A DNA stretch of 64,000 bases from Actinomycetota bacterium (GCA_030645495.1 JAUSLV010000033.1:1-64000), one strand, 5' to 3'; counted from the first letter of the stretch, positions 23,396 through 32,584 are shown. A program made the numbers and translations. The notes: a model not told the origin generated them from the letters alone.

Positions 23396-25762
23396 ATGGA
23401 ACTGACTGCCCTCGCGCGGGAACTGCTCGACCTTCCGTTGCCCGACCTGGTGGCTCGCGCCCGCTCGGTCCGCGACGTCGCGCACGGCACGCGGATCACG
23501 TATTCGCCGAAGGTGTTCATCCCGCTGACGATGCTGTGCCGCGACAAGTGCGGGTACTGCACGTTCGCCCAGCCGCCGGCCCGCCTGCAGTCGCCGTACC
23601 TCACGCCCGAGCAGGTGCTGCGCATCGCCGAAGACGGTGCGCGGCAGGGTTGCCACGAGGCGCTGTTCACGCTGGGCGAGGCACCCGAGGAGCGGTACGA
23701 GGTGGCGCGTACGTGGCTGCGCGACAACGGGTACGACAGCACGGTGCACTACCTGCACGCGATGGCACGGCTGGTGCTCACCGAGACGGGTCTGCTGCCG
23801 CACGCGAACGCGGGGGCATTGCCCGAGCACGAGTTGCGGCTGCTGGCCGAGGTGTCGCCCAGCCAGGGGATGATGCTGGAGACGTTGCGCGGCGACCTGC
23901 CCTGCCATCGCGGCGCACCCGACAAGACGCCCGCGCGGCGCCTGGCGACGTTGGAGGCGGCCGGGCGCGCACAGATCCCGTTCACCACCGGGATCCTGGT
24001 GGGTATCGGCGAGACCCGTGAGGATCGCCTGGCCGCGCTGTTGGCGATCGCCGACGCGCATGCCCGCCACGGCCACGTGCAAGAGGTGATCGTGCAGAAT
24101 TTCATGCCCAAGCCGGGCACGGGGATGCAGCACGAGCCGCCGTGCACACAGGATGAGTTCCTGTGGTCGATCGCCGCCGCGCGAGTGCTGTTGCCACCGA
24201 CGATGCACCTGCAGGCGCCGCCGAACCTCAGCGACGACTTTGGCGTGCTGCTCGACGCGGGCATCGACGACTGGGGTGGCGTGTCGCCGGTGACGCTCGA
24301 CCACGTGAACCCCGAGCGACCCTGGCCGGCACTCGACCGGTTGCGCGAGGTGACCGAACAGCGTGGCTTCACGCTCGCCCCGCGCCTCACGATCTATCCC
24401 GAGTTCGCGCGCGACCCGCAGCGCTGGCTGCACGCGGCGCTGCGCTTCCCGGTGCTCGACCGCAGCGATGCGGAGTGCATGGGCCGCGACGACCCTGGCG
24501 CGGTGTGGCCGGAGAAGGTGACGGCGGCCGATGTGGTGCAGGACGGCGCGGAGGTGGTGCTGGTGGGGCACCGCAGTACTGCCTGGTACTCGGGCACCAC
24601 GAACCCACCGCCCCTGCTGGTGCCCGGTGCGCGGCCGCTGGCCCCGCGGGGCCGCGTGGCGGAAGTGCTGGCAGGTGTGGAAGCCGGGCAGGAGGTGGGC
24701 GCCGATGAGATCGTCGCGCTGTTCCGCGCCCGCGGCCCCGAGGTGGTGGCGGTGGCCGAGGTGGCCGACCGCCTGCGCCACGAGGTGGTGGGCGACGCGA
24801 TCACCTGGGTGCACAACCGCAACATCAACTACACCAACGTGTGCACGTTCAAGTGCCGCTTCTGCGGGTTCTCGAAGGGCCCGTTGTCGCTGAACCTGCG
24901 CGGCACGCCCTACCTGTTGACGCTCGACGACATCGCCCAGCGCGCCCGCGAGGCGTGGGCCCTTGGTGCCACCGAGGTGACGCTGCAGGGTGGCATCCAC
25001 CCGAACTTCGACGGCGACTACTACATCGACGTCACCCGCGCGGTGAAGGACGCGGTGCCCGGCATGCACGTGCACGGGTTCACCGCGCTGGAGGTCACAG
25101 AGGGAGCACGGCGATTGGGTGAAGACCTGCACACGTACTTGCGCCGGCTGCAAGCGGCGGGCCTGGCGTCGCTGCCCGGCACCGCTGCGGAGATCCTCGA
25201 CGACGAGGTACGGGCGATCCTGTGCCCCGACAAGATCTCCACCGACGAGTGGCTGGACTGCCACGCCGCGGCGCACGAGATCGGCCTGCGTTCCAACGTG
25301 ACGATCATGTTCGGCTCGATCGAACACCCCGAGTCGTGGGCGCGGCACATGGTGCGCACCCGCGAACTGCAGAAGATCACCGGTGGGTTCACCGAGTTCG
25401 TGGGCCTGCCGTTCGTGCACATGGCCTCGCCGATCTACCTGCAGAAGGCGGCCCGGCGCGGCCCCACGTTCCGCGAGACGCTGCTGATGCACGCCGTCGC
25501 GCGCATCGCCTACCGCGGCCTGATCGACAACATCCAGCTGTCGTGGGTGAAGATCGGCGAGGCGGGCGCGGTGCAGATGCTGCGGGCAGGCTGCAACGAC
25601 CTCGGCGGCACATTGATGGACGAGAACATCTCGAGGTCGGCCGGCGCCGCGCACGGCCAGGGGATGACCGAGCAGCGCTTCGAGGCGCTCGTGGCACCGC
25701 TCGGTCGCCGGCTCGCGCAGCGAACCACCACGTACGAACTGGTGGATTCCGTGCGAGGCTGA
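23396..25762 (+). CDS. fbiC: FO synthase (CofG-CofH fusion)
   Basis: This bifunctional radical-SAM enzyme builds 7,8-didemethyl-8-hydroxy-5-deazariboflavin, the chromophore of coenzyme F420, from tyrosine and the flavin precursor. The 788-residue protein has two radical-SAM cores: CofG with CRDKCGYC (about residues 50-57) and CofH with CTFKCRFC (about 483-490). The fused form is typical of actinobacteria. It shows that the organism makes F420. The gene stands alone, divergent from the HxlR regulator. Confidence 0.97.
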   Translation: MELTALARELLDLPLPDLVARARSVRDVAHGTRITYSPKVFIPLTMLCRDKCGYCTFAQPPARLQSPYLTPEQVLRIAEDGARQGCHEALFTLGEAPEERYEVARTWLRDNGYDSTVHYLHAMARLVLTETGLLPHANAGALPEHELRLLAEVSPSQGMMLETLRGDLPCHRGAPDKTPARRLATLEAAGRAQIPFTTGILVGIGETREDRLAALLAIADAHARHGHVQEVIVQNFMPKPGTGMQHEPPCTQDEFLWSIAAARVLLPPTMHLQAPPNLSDDFGVLLDAGIDDWGGVSPVTLDHVNPERPWPALDRLREVTEQRGFTLAPRLTIYPEFARDPQRWLHAALRFPVLDRSDAECMGRDDPGAVWPEKVTAADVVQDGAEVVLVGHRSTAWYSGTTNPPPLLVPGARPLAPRGRVAEVLAGVEAGQEVGADEIVALFRARGPEVVAVAEVADRLRHEVVGDAITWVHNRNINYTNVCTFKCRFCGFSKGPLSLNLRGTPYLLTLDDIAQRAREAWALGATEVTLQGGIHPNFDGDYYIDVTRAVKDAVPGMHVHGFTALEVTEGARRLGEDLHTYLRRLQAAGLASLPGTAAEILDDEVRAILCPDKISTDEWLDCHAAAHEIGLRSNVTIMFGSIEHPESWARHMVRTRELQKITGGFTEFVGLPFVHMASPIYLQKAARRGPTFRETLLMHAVARIAYRGLIDNIQLSWVKIGEAGAVQMLRAGCNDLGGTLMDENISRSAGAAHGQGMTEQRFEALVAPLGRRLAQRTTTYELVDSVRG

Positions 25763-25892
25763 GCGGATGCTCGGGGCAGCGCCGCACCATCACTGGGCGC
25801 CGGATCATGTTCGGCTGGACGACGTCGGTCGTGGGGTCGGCTACGAGTTCGCTGGTCAGCGGGGCGACGGGTGTGGCTGAGATACTGGCGAC

Positions 25893-26711
25893 ATGACTCC
25901 CGACCAGTTCCGCGCGGCGCTCGCCGGCGACGACACGCTCCTGATGGGTGTCGTGAACGTGACGCCCGACTCGTTCTCCGACGGCGGTCGCTACTACGAG
26001 CTGGCTGACGCCGTCGCGCACGGGATGCGATTGCTCGCGGAAGGCGCCGACATCGTGGATGTGGGCGGCGAGAGCACTCGCCCAGGTGCCGCGCCGGTGG
26101 CGGCCGACGAGGAGCTTCGCCGTGTGCTGCCGGTGGTGCGCGATCTGGCCGCCGCCGGCGCAGCCGTCAGCATCGACACGCGCCACGCCGAGGTGGCGGA
26201 AGCTGCCTTGGCCGCGGGGGCGTGCCTCCTCAACGACGTGTCGGGGCTTCGTGATGCGGCCATGCGCCGCGCGGCAGCCGCGCACGGTGTGCCCGTCGTG
26301 GTGATGCACATGCCCGTCGACGACCCGGCGGTGATGCAGCAGCACACGAGCTACGTCGACGTGGTGGACGCCGTCGTGGCGTTCTTGCGCGAGCAGGCGG
26401 CGCTCGCGCTCGCGGAGGGGGTGCCCTCCGTGATCGTCGATCCGGGCTTCGGCTTCGGCAAGACCGTCGAGCAGAACCTGCAACTCGTACGCCGGCTGCA
26501 CGACGTCGTGAACCTCGGGTACCCGGTGCTCGTGGGCGCATCGCGCAAGCGGTTCATCGGCGTGCTGAGCGGCGTGACCGCACCGGAGGAACGGCTGGGA
26601 GGAACGTTGGCCGTGCACCTCGCTTGCGTGCAGCGCGGTGCCCGCGTGGTGCGAGTTCACGACGTGGCGGCACACCGGCAGGCGCTGGCCGTGTGGGGCC
26701 ACGTGAGTTGA
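25893..26711 (+). CDS. folP: Dihydropteroate synthase
   Basis: It condenses 6-hydroxymethyl-dihydropterin pyrophosphate with p-aminobenzoate in folate synthesis. The 272-residue TIM barrel shows the first signature LLMGVVNVTPDSFSDGG, the second DVGGESTRPGAAPV, then SIDTRHAEVAEAAL and GASRKRFIG. A GATACT box ends 6 nt before the ATG, and no Shine-Dalgarno is seen. The other folate genes are not nearby. The 130-nt gap after fbiC holds no convincing gene. Confidence 0.95.
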   Translation: MTPDQFRAALAGDDTLLMGVVNVTPDSFSDGGRYYELADAVAHGMRLLAEGADIVDVGGESTRPGAAPVAADEELRRVLPVVRDLAAAGAAVSIDTRHAEVAEAALAAGACLLNDVSGLRDAAMRRAAAAHGVPVVVMHMPVDDPAVMQQHTSYVDVVDAVVAFLREQAALALAEGVPSVIVDPGFGFGKTVEQNLQLVRRLHDVVNLGYPVLVGASRKRFIGVLSGVTAPEERLGGTLAVHLACVQRGARVVRVHDVAAHRQALAVWGHVS

Positions 26712-26723
26712 CGGTGTACTGAG

Positions 26724-26794
26724 TTCCGGGGAGAGGGCTCGAACCCCTATATGCGGGACCAAAACCCGCTGTCCTACCATTGAACGACCCCGGA
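26724..26794 (-). tRNA. tRNA-Gln (anticodon UUG)
   Basis: A full cloverleaf reads on the minus strand: acceptor TCCGGGG paired with CCCCGGA, anticodon stem GCGGG/CCCGC around a seven-base loop with TTG, and a T loop containing GGTTCGAGCC. The CCA end is not encoded. Confidence 0.95.
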
Positions 26795-26865
26795 TAGATC
26801 GCTCGCAGAGGCTATCGCAGTGCAGAAGCCGACTGACGGGGTTTGGGGAGAGGCCCCGCACCCGG

Positions 26866-26871
26866 TAGCGT
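26866..26871 (+). promoter_or_regulatory. -10-like box of the bS22 gene
   Basis: TAGCGT ends 10 nt before the ATG. The same hexamer stands before the bL37 gene (52352-52357) and the EamA gene (36870-36875, minus strand). Confidence 0.45.
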
Positions 26872-26881
26872 CCTACGAGCT

Positions 26882-26983
26882 ATGGGTTCACTGATCAAGA
26901 AGCGCCGCAAGCGCATGCGCAAGAAGAAGCACAAGAAGATGCTCCGCCGTACGCGGCACGCGCGCCAGCGCGGCAAGGGCTGA
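26882..26983 (+). CDS. Small ribosomal protein bS22 (AURKAIP1/COX24-like)
   Basis: A 33-residue highly basic peptide, MGSLIKKRRKRMRKKKHKKM at its start, with the conserved LLRRTR-like LRRTRHARQRGKG end. This matches bS22, the 33-residue 30S subunit protein seen in mycobacterial ribosomes, related to the mitochondrial AURKAIP1/COX24 domain. It stabilises rRNA near the decoding region. The gene is too short for most gene finders. It lies 87 nt from tRNA-Gln and converges on ispE. Confidence 0.92.
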   Translation: MGSLIKKRRKRMRKKKHKKMLRRTRHARQRGKG

Positions 26984-27017
26984 TTCCAGCTTCGTTCTGC
27001 AACCACAACAAGTCTGT

Positions 27018-27770
27018 TCACCGACCGCCGGCAGCATGCTGTTGGCGGTCGGTGCGCGTCTGCACCACCATCGCCTCTGGCAGCGCCTCGGCGAGGTGGT
27101 GGTGACCACGCAGGAACCAGGTGCCGCCGCTGCCCGCAAGGGTGGGCTGCGCACCGGTTGCTTCGTGGATCCGGTCGCGCCACCGAACGAGCCGTGGCTC
27201 CACCACCAACGCTGCCGGTTCGAGGTCGTTCTCGACGCCGCGCGGGCCTCCCAGTTCGTCCCACGCGCGATACACCGCCGGCGTGCTGACGGAGAACGGT
27301 GGGATGACCAGTGTGATGTCGATTGCCTGCGCTGGGAGCGGCTGGATGTCGTCGCCGATGCCGCGTACGCGGGCACGCCCGCCCACGAGGCAGAATGGCA
27401 CGTCGGCCCCCAGGTGGGCCGAACCGGCGATGTCGGTGTAACCGGCCCAGCGCAAGACGGCAGCCGCATCGCTGGAGCCACCGCCCAGGCCACCGCCGTG
27501 CGGGATCGACTTGTGCAGGTGCACCGCGGCCTCGCGCCCGGCGAGGCGCAGCGCCTGCGCCACGAGGTTCGTGTCGTCCAGCGGCACGCCCGCGGCGAAC
27601 GGGCCGTCGGCGGTCAGCCCGTGGCCACCGGCCGCGATGGTGAGCGTGTCGGCCCACTGCAACGTCACCATCTCGGCGTCGATCAGGTGGTAGCCGTCGT
27701 CGCGCACACCGGTGACGCGCAACTCCAATGTCAGCTTGGCGGGGGCGGTGATCGTTTGCGGTGTGCTCAC
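27018..27770 (-). CDS. ispE: 4-diphosphocytidyl-2-C-methyl-D-erythritol kinase
   Basis: IspE phosphorylates CDP-ME in the non-mevalonate isoprenoid pathway. The 250-residue GHMP kinase opens with APAKLTLELRVTGVRDDGYH, has the ATP loop PHGGGLGGGSSDAAA and a late GSGGTWF. It is shorter than the usual 280-310 residues, mainly through trimmed loops. GTG 27770 overlaps the rsmA stop (GTGA). The rsmA-ispE order is standard in actinobacteria. Confidence 0.93.
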   Translation of the reverse strand: MSTPQTITAPAKLTLELRVTGVRDDGYHLIDAEMVTLQWADTLTIAAGGHGLTADGPFAAGVPLDDTNLVAQALRLAGREAAVHLHKSIPHGGGLGGGSSDAAAVLRWAGYTDIAGSAHLGADVPFCLVGGRARVRGIGDDIQPLPAQAIDITLVIPPFSVSTPAVYRAWDELGGPRGVENDLEPAALVVEPRLVRWRDRIHEATGAQPTLAGSGGTWFLRGHHHLAEALPEAMVVQTRTDRQQHAAGGR

Positions 27771-28588
27771 TGGGCCGCCTTCCACGCGAGTGCGAGGCGG
27801 CCCCATTCCTGCACGTCGAGTTCTTCCGGGCGGCGCTGGCTGTCGATGCCCGCGGCCTCGAACACCTCGGGGCTCACCACGCCGGCGAGCGAGCGGCGCA
27901 GCATCTTGCGCCGCTGGCCGAACGCAGTGCGCACGAGCGGGAACAACTCGTCGGCGGGCGCAGCGGTGGCCGGCTCGCTGCGGCGGCGGATCTCGGCGAG
28001 CGACGACTCGACATTCGGCTTGGGCACGAACACGCTGGCCGGCACATGGCCGACGATGCGGCTGGTGGCCCAGTAGGAGATCTTCACCGTCACGGCGCCG
28101 TACTGGGGTGTGCGTGGTGTGGCGCAGAACCGTTCGGCGGCTTCGCGCTGCACCATGACCAGCATGCGGTCGATCGTGGGCACGAAGTCGAGCAGGTCGC
28201 ACACCAACGGCGTGGCCACGTTGTATGGCAGGTTGGCCACCATCACCCACCCGGGTTCGTCGCCGAGCAGCGCCTTCCAGTCGGCCTGCATCGCGTCGGC
28301 CTCCACGACCCGCACGTTCGGGAGGTGTTCGGTGATCTCGCGCAGCAGCGGCACGATGCCTCGGTCGACTTCCACGGCGAGCACTTCGGCCCCGGTTTCG
28401 GCGAGCGCGAGCGTGAGCGATCCCAACCCGGGGCCGATCTCCACGACCCGATCCCCAGGGCCGACCTCGGCCAGGCGGGCGATCCGGCGCACCGTGTTCG
28501 CATCGGCCACGAAGTTCTGCCCGAGATCGCGCCGCGGGCTGAGCCCACCACGCGACAGCAGTTCGCCGATCGCGGCCCGGTTGTGCAC
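27767..28588 (-). CDS. rsmA: 16S rRNA dimethyladenosine transferase
   Basis: RsmA (KsgA) dimethylates two adjacent adenosines near the 3' end of 16S rRNA. The 273-residue protein shows LGQNFVADANTVRRI, the SAM motif VVEIGPGLGSLTLALAE and the catalytic NLPYNV. GTG 28588 shares one base with the stop of the upstream unknown gene (TAGTG), and its own stop overlaps ispE. Confidence 0.97.
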   Translation of the reverse strand: MHNRAAIGELLSRGGLSPRRDLGQNFVADANTVRRIARLAEVGPGDRVVEIGPGLGSLTLALAETGAEVLAVEVDRGIVPLLREITEHLPNVRVVEADAMQADWKALLGDEPGWVMVANLPYNVATPLVCDLLDFVPTIDRMLVMVQREAAERFCATPRTPQYGAVTVKISYWATSRIVGHVPASVFVPKPNVESSLAEIRRRSEPATAAPADELFPLVRTAFGQRRKMLRRSLAGVVSPEVFEAAGIDSQRRPEELDVQEWGRLALAWKAAQ

Positions 28589-29070
28589 TACCAGCTCACA
28601 CGAACCGAGATGGGTGCGTCGGTGATGTCGGCGATCTCGCTGAAGACATCGGTGTGGATCACGATGTCGACTCCGTCGGGCAACGGGATGATGAGCGTGT
28701 TCGTGCAGGTGGTCTCTTGACCGTTGTTGATGTTGGTGACCTTGATCGGGGCACCCTCAGCAGCCGTCAACACCGTGCAGGCGCGGTCGACCGCTTCGAC
28801 GTAGCGGAAGTAGCTGGCCCGGCCACGAAAACTCGTGGCGCTGGGTGCGGGGGGAACGTGCACGTTGATCACGCCGGGTGCCACCGGTTGGTCGTCGCCG
28901 CCGATGAACGTGGGTGTTTCGGGCACGTATTTCGTGGTGGGCGGTGCAGTGGCGCGCGACTCGGCCGCCTTGTCGCTCTTGGCGCCGCTGTCGAAGAAGA
29001 TCAGCGCCAGCAGGGCGACGACGGTGAAAGCGGAGGCAATGGTGACTCGTCGTCGGTCGTGTGTGCGCAT
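28588..29070 (-). CDS. Unknown single-pass membrane or secreted protein
   Basis: A 160-residue protein with a basic N-terminus, one hydrophobic segment (about residues 9-26), a Pro/Thr/Ala linker, and a C-terminal extracytoplasmic domain with two Cys that could pair. I recognise no family. Its place between tatD and rsmA is where many actinobacteria carry a resuscitation-promoting factor (rpf), but it lacks a lysozyme-like Rpf domain. The stop shares a base with the rsmA start, so it is in the essential rsmA-ispE operon. Confidence 0.8.
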   Translation of the reverse strand: MRTHDRRRVTIASAFTVVALLALIFFDSGAKSDKAAESRATAPPTTKYVPETPTFIGGDDQPVAPGVINVHVPPAPSATSFRGRASYFRYVEAVDRACTVLTAAEGAPIKVTNINNGQETTCTNTLIIPLPDGVDIVIHTDVFSEIADITDAPISVRVSW

Positions 29071-29118
29071 GGTGGTGGGGTGCGTTCGGTCGTTGTCGAC
29101 CGGTCGCTGGTGAAAAGG

Positions 29119-29916
29119 CTAGGGATGCACGCCCGGAAAGGCAAGGCAGGCGTTCGCCGTGGTGACCGAGCGCACCTCTTCGACGGTGGCGTCGCGCAGC
29201 GTCGCGAGGGCATCGACGACGTGGGTGACGAAGGCCGGCTGGTTCGTGCGACCCCGGTGCGGCACCGGCGCGAGGTACGGGCTGTCGGTCTCGGCGAGCA
29301 TCCGCTCGCTGGGGCACAGCCGGGCCGCCTCGTGCAGATCCGTGGCGGTCTTGAACGTGACGATGCCGCTGAAACTGAGGTACGCGCCCAGGTCGAGGCA
29401 GCGCTGCGCCTCGGTGGGGCCGCCGGTGAAGCAGTGGAAGATCGTGCGCTCGGGCGTGCATTCGGCGGCGAGCACGTCGAACGTGTCGTCCCATGCATCG
29501 CGGGTGTGGATGATCAGCGGCAGTCGGCGCTCATGCGCGAGCTGGATCTGCGCGGCGAAGGCCTCGCGTTGCTGGTCGCGCGGCGAGTGGTCGTAGTAGT
29601 AGTCCAGCCCGCATTCGCCGACCGCCACCACGTGCGGGTCGTCGAGGTAGGGCACGATCGTGTGCACGCCGTGCTTGGCCTCGTGCGGGTGCAGGCCGGC
29701 GCTGGCCCAGATGCCGTCGTAGCGTGTGGCCACGTCGATCGCCTGGGCCGTGCTGGCCGCGTCGCAGCCCACCGAGATCATCCCCGTCACCCCCGCCGCA
29801 TGCGCGGCCGTGATGATCTCGTCGACCGTCAGGCCGGGCGTGTCGCCCTTGCTGCGCTGGTCGTACAGGTGGCAGTGCGTGTCGATGTAGCCGGTGCCCA
29901 TGGAAGTGCTCGACAT
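29119..29916 (-). CDS. tatD: TatD-family metal-dependent deoxyribonuclease
   Basis: A 265-residue TIM-barrel hydrolase with all metal ligands: DTHCHLYD, GECGLDYYYD, IIHTRDAWD, FHCFTGG and ETDSPYLAPVPHRGRTN. TatD proteins are 3'-5' exonucleases linked to DNA repair and quality control. ATG 29916 lies 8 nt after the metG stop; an in-frame ATG at 29901 just before the HxH motif is possible. The metG-tatD order is widespread. Confidence 0.94.
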   Translation of the reverse strand: MSSTSMGTGYIDTHCHLYDQRSKGDTPGLTVDEIITAAHAAGVTGMISVGCDAASTAQAIDVATRYDGIWASAGLHPHEAKHGVHTIVPYLDDPHVVAVGECGLDYYYDHSPRDQQREAFAAQIQLAHERRLPLIIHTRDAWDDTFDVLAAECTPERTIFHCFTGGPTEAQRCLDLGAYLSFSGIVTFKTATDLHEAARLCPSERMLAETDSPYLAPVPHRGRTNQPAFVTHVVDALATLRDATVEEVRSVTTANACLAFPGVHP

Positions 29917-29924
29917 GAGCGTGC

Positions 29925-31424
29925 TCAGCGCCTCGGGAACAGCGGGTCGCCCTTGATCACGGCCGTGCCACCCGGGTAGCCGCCCCACGTGGCGTTGAGG
30001 GGCACGCGCTGATCGACCACCTGGCCGGGCAGGCCGAGGCGTTCCCACACGGCCTGGCACGTGTCGGGGATCGCCGGCGAGGCGAGGATGGCCACGATCC
30101 GCAGCGCTTCGAGCGCGTCGCCCATCACCGCATCCACGGCCGGGCCGGGTTCGGTCTTCCATGGCTCGTTGGCCTCGAGGTACGCGTTGGTGGCGCGGAT
30201 CAGCTGCCAGGTGGCGTCGAGTGCCTTGCTGGGCTGCATCGCGGCCCACCCCTCGATGGCGCCGGCGAGCGTGGTGGCCGCGGCCTCGGCGAGCGGCGAA
30301 TCCTGGCGGGGGGCCGGGCCGACGCCGTCGCACTTCTTGCCCACCACGGTGGCGACGCGCGACAGCAGGTTGCCGAGGTTGTTGGCCAGGTCGCTGTTGT
30401 AGCGGCCGATCAGGCCCTCGTAGGTGAAGTCGCCGTCCTGCCCGTAGGCGGTCTCGGCGAGCACGTAGTAGCGGAAGCCGTCGAGCCCGATGTCGTCGAC
30501 GAGATCGAGCGGGTTCACCACGTTGCCGCTGGTCTTGCTCATCTTCTCGCCGCCCACCAGCAGCCAGCCGCCCACGGCCCACCCCGCGGGCGGTTCGAGG
30601 CCCGCGCTCATCAGCATCGCCGGCCAATAGACGCAGTGGTGGCGGATGATGTCTTTGCCGATGAGGTTGATGCCCGGCCACCACTTCTGGAACTGCTCGT
30701 CGTCGCTGCCGTAGCCGACGGCCGTGATGTAGTTGGCGAGCGCGTCGAACCACACGTAGGCGACGTGCTTGGCGTCCCACGGCAGCGGGATGCCCCACTT
30801 CAGGCTGGTGCGGCTGACGCTGAAGTCGCGCAGGCCACCACGGATCAGGCCCAGTGCCTCGTTGCCACGGAACTCGGGCTGGATCGCGCCGGGGTGCGCG
30901 TCGTACCAATCGAGCAGGCGTTGCTGGAAGCGGCTGAGGCGGAAGAAGTAGTTCTCCTCCTCGTAGTACTCCACGGGGCGCTTGTGGATCTTGCACAGGT
31001 CGCCCGGGTCGAGCTCGTCGTCGGTGTAGTACTCCTCGCAGGCCACGCAGTACTTGCCCTTGTACACGTCGAGCTCGATGTCGCCCGCGTCGTAGCAGCG
31101 CTGCAGCAGTTCGGCGACGCCGACCTTGTGCCGCTGCTCGGTGGTGCGGATGAAGTCGTCGTTGCTGATGTTCAGCTTGTTCCACGCCTCGGCGTAGAGC
31201 GGGGCGATCTCGTCGACGAACGCTTGCGGGCTCTTGCCGGCGGCATCGGCATAGTCCTGCACCTTCTGGCCGTGCTCGTCGGTGCCGGTGAGGAAGTGCA
31301 CGTCGTCGCCCAGCAGGCGGTGCCAGCGAGCGAGGGCGTCGCCGACGATGGTGGTGTACGCGTGGCCCAGGTGGGGCTTGGCGGTCACGTAATAGATCGG
31401 GGTGGTGAAGTACGTGCGGGTCAT
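29925..31424 (-). CDS. metG: Methionyl-tRNA synthetase
   Basis: A class I synthetase of 499 residues. The HIGH motif appears as KPHLGHAY, the KMSKS motif as EKMSKTSGN, and the zinc knuckle begins CVACEEYYTDDEL. The C-terminal anticodon-binding domain is present without the optional tRNA-binding extension. ATG 31424 is preceded by AAGGA at a spacing of 7. It heads the metG-tatD-x-rsmA-ispE cluster. Confidence 0.97.
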   Translation of the reverse strand: MTRTYFTTPIYYVTAKPHLGHAYTTIVGDALARWHRLLGDDVHFLTGTDEHGQKVQDYADAAGKSPQAFVDEIAPLYAEAWNKLNISNDDFIRTTEQRHKVGVAELLQRCYDAGDIELDVYKGKYCVACEEYYTDDELDPGDLCKIHKRPVEYYEEENYFFRLSRFQQRLLDWYDAHPGAIQPEFRGNEALGLIRGGLRDFSVSRTSLKWGIPLPWDAKHVAYVWFDALANYITAVGYGSDDEQFQKWWPGINLIGKDIIRHHCVYWPAMLMSAGLEPPAGWAVGGWLLVGGEKMSKTSGNVVNPLDLVDDIGLDGFRYYVLAETAYGQDGDFTYEGLIGRYNSDLANNLGNLLSRVATVVGKKCDGVGPAPRQDSPLAEAAATTLAGAIEGWAAMQPSKALDATWQLIRATNAYLEANEPWKTEPGPAVDAVMGDALEALRIVAILASPAIPDTCQAVWERLGLPGQVVDQRVPLNATWGGYPGGTAVIKGDPLFPRR

Positions 31425-31566
31425 GGCGGGTCCTTTCGGGGAATGGCGGGCAGACGGCTGGATTACGAGCCGGGGCACATTCGACGAGTGAGGATCTGCG
31501 CGGTCACGTGGCAAGGATACGTCCGCCCACTCGTGCACCGGCAACAGCATTCGCTTGAATGGGGGC

Positions 31567-32361
31567 GTGACCGACATCTCCGAGTTCGACGCCGCCACCG
31601 CGGTCGCCCCCGACGGTTCCGCTGTGATCATCGACGGCTGGGACATCAACGGCAACGCCAACGGCGGTTACCTGATGGCGCTGGCCGGCAGGGCGATGCG
31701 CGATGCGAGCGACCGCCCCGACCCGATCACGGTGACCGCGCACTACCTCGCCCCGGGCAAGCCCGGCCCGGTGCAGATCGACTCCACGATCGTGAAGGCC
31801 GGTCGCCGCTTCGCCACCATGTCGGCGCAGATGCACACCGGCGGCAAGCCGATCATGCAGCTGATTGGCGCGTTCGGCGACCTCGCCGACGCGAAGTCGT
31901 TCGAGCACGTCGGTTCGGCGCCACCCGACCTGCCGCCGTTCGAGCAGTGCCTGCCGCGCGACCGGGCGCAGGGCACGGCCGATGTGGCGCTGAGCGACCG
32001 CATCGACGTGCGCCTGAACCCCGAGCACGTTGGCTACCTGCGCGGTGAGCGCACCGGCGACGCGGAGATGGCCGGCTGGTTCGCGTTCCACGACGGCCGC
32101 CCGATCGACACGTTGGCGCTGCTGATGATCTGCGATGCGTTCCCGCCGGCCGTGTTCAACCTCGACATGCCCGCCGGGTGGGTGCCCACCGTGGAGTACA
32201 CCGTGCACGTGCGGGCCGTGCCTGCGCCCGGCCCGCTGATGTGCGTGTTCCGCACGCACTTCGTCAGCAGCGGGTTCCTCAACGAGGACGGCGAGGTGTG
32301 GGACAGTACGGGCCGCCTGGTGGCCCAGAGCCGCCAGCTGGGGCTGACGCCCCTGCTGTAA
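31567..32361 (+). CDS. Acyl-CoA thioesterase-like double hot-dog protein
   Basis: A 264-residue protein related to the TesB-like thioesterase families: NGNANGGYLMALAGRAM is the first hot-dog helix region, TVTAHYLAPGKPGPVQI the following strands, and a second hot dog ends with a FRTHFVSSGFLNEDGEVWD region. It probably hydrolyses an acyl-CoA. GTG 31567 is preferred; a TTG at 31555 is in frame. The gene stands alone. Confidence 0.82.
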   Translation: MTDISEFDAATAVAPDGSAVIIDGWDINGNANGGYLMALAGRAMRDASDRPDPITVTAHYLAPGKPGPVQIDSTIVKAGRRFATMSAQMHTGGKPIMQLIGAFGDLADAKSFEHVGSAPPDLPPFEQCLPRDRAQGTADVALSDRIDVRLNPEHVGYLRGERTGDAEMAGWFAFHDGRPIDTLALLMICDAFPPAVFNLDMPAGWVPTVEYTVHVRAVPAPGPLMCVFRTHFVSSGFLNEDGEVWDSTGRLVAQSRQLGLTPLL

Positions 32362-32376
32362 GGGTGGCGCTGAGTG

Positions 32377-32382
32377 TATGCT
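32377..32382 (+). promoter_or_regulatory. -10-like box of the toxin-antitoxin operon
   Basis: TATGCT ends 7 nt before ATG 32390, consistent with a leaderless antitoxin transcript. Confidence 0.45.
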
Positions 32383-32389
32383 GAATTGC

Positions 32390-32584
32390 ATGCACAGTAC
32401 GAGTGTCCGCATCGATGCATCGACTCATGACGATCTGAAGCGCCTCGCCGCGGCGTTGAACACGACGGTGGGGAACACCGTGACGCTGGCAGTGCGTGCA
32501 CTTCGTCAGGAGCGAATCGGCGCTGATCTCCGGGCCACGCTGCGCGACGACGAGGAGATCTGGCTCGATGCCGAGCTCGGGTGA
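32390..32584 (+). CDS. Ribbon-helix-helix antitoxin
   Basis: A 64-residue protein. STSVRIDASTHDDLKRLAAA with the following helix fits a ribbon-helix-helix DNA-binding fold, and the acidic end (DDEEIWLDAELG) should be the toxin-binding tail. It would neutralise the downstream toxin and repress the operon. ATG 32390 fits a leaderless start; ATG 32378, with AGGGTGG upstream, would add four residues. The 3' end overlaps the toxin gene by 17 nt. Confidence 0.82.
   Translation: MHSTSVRIDASTHDDLKRLAAALNTTVGNTVTLAVRALRQERIGADLRATLRDDEEIWLDAELG

Noticed and set aside
25766-25879. 37-residue frame between fbiC and folP
   Set aside because: No ribosome site, no hydrophobic or charged pattern, and no recognisable motif; probably chance.
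28588-29070. Resuscitation-promoting factor
   Set aside because: The position fits, but there is no lysozyme-like Rpf domain in the 160 residues.
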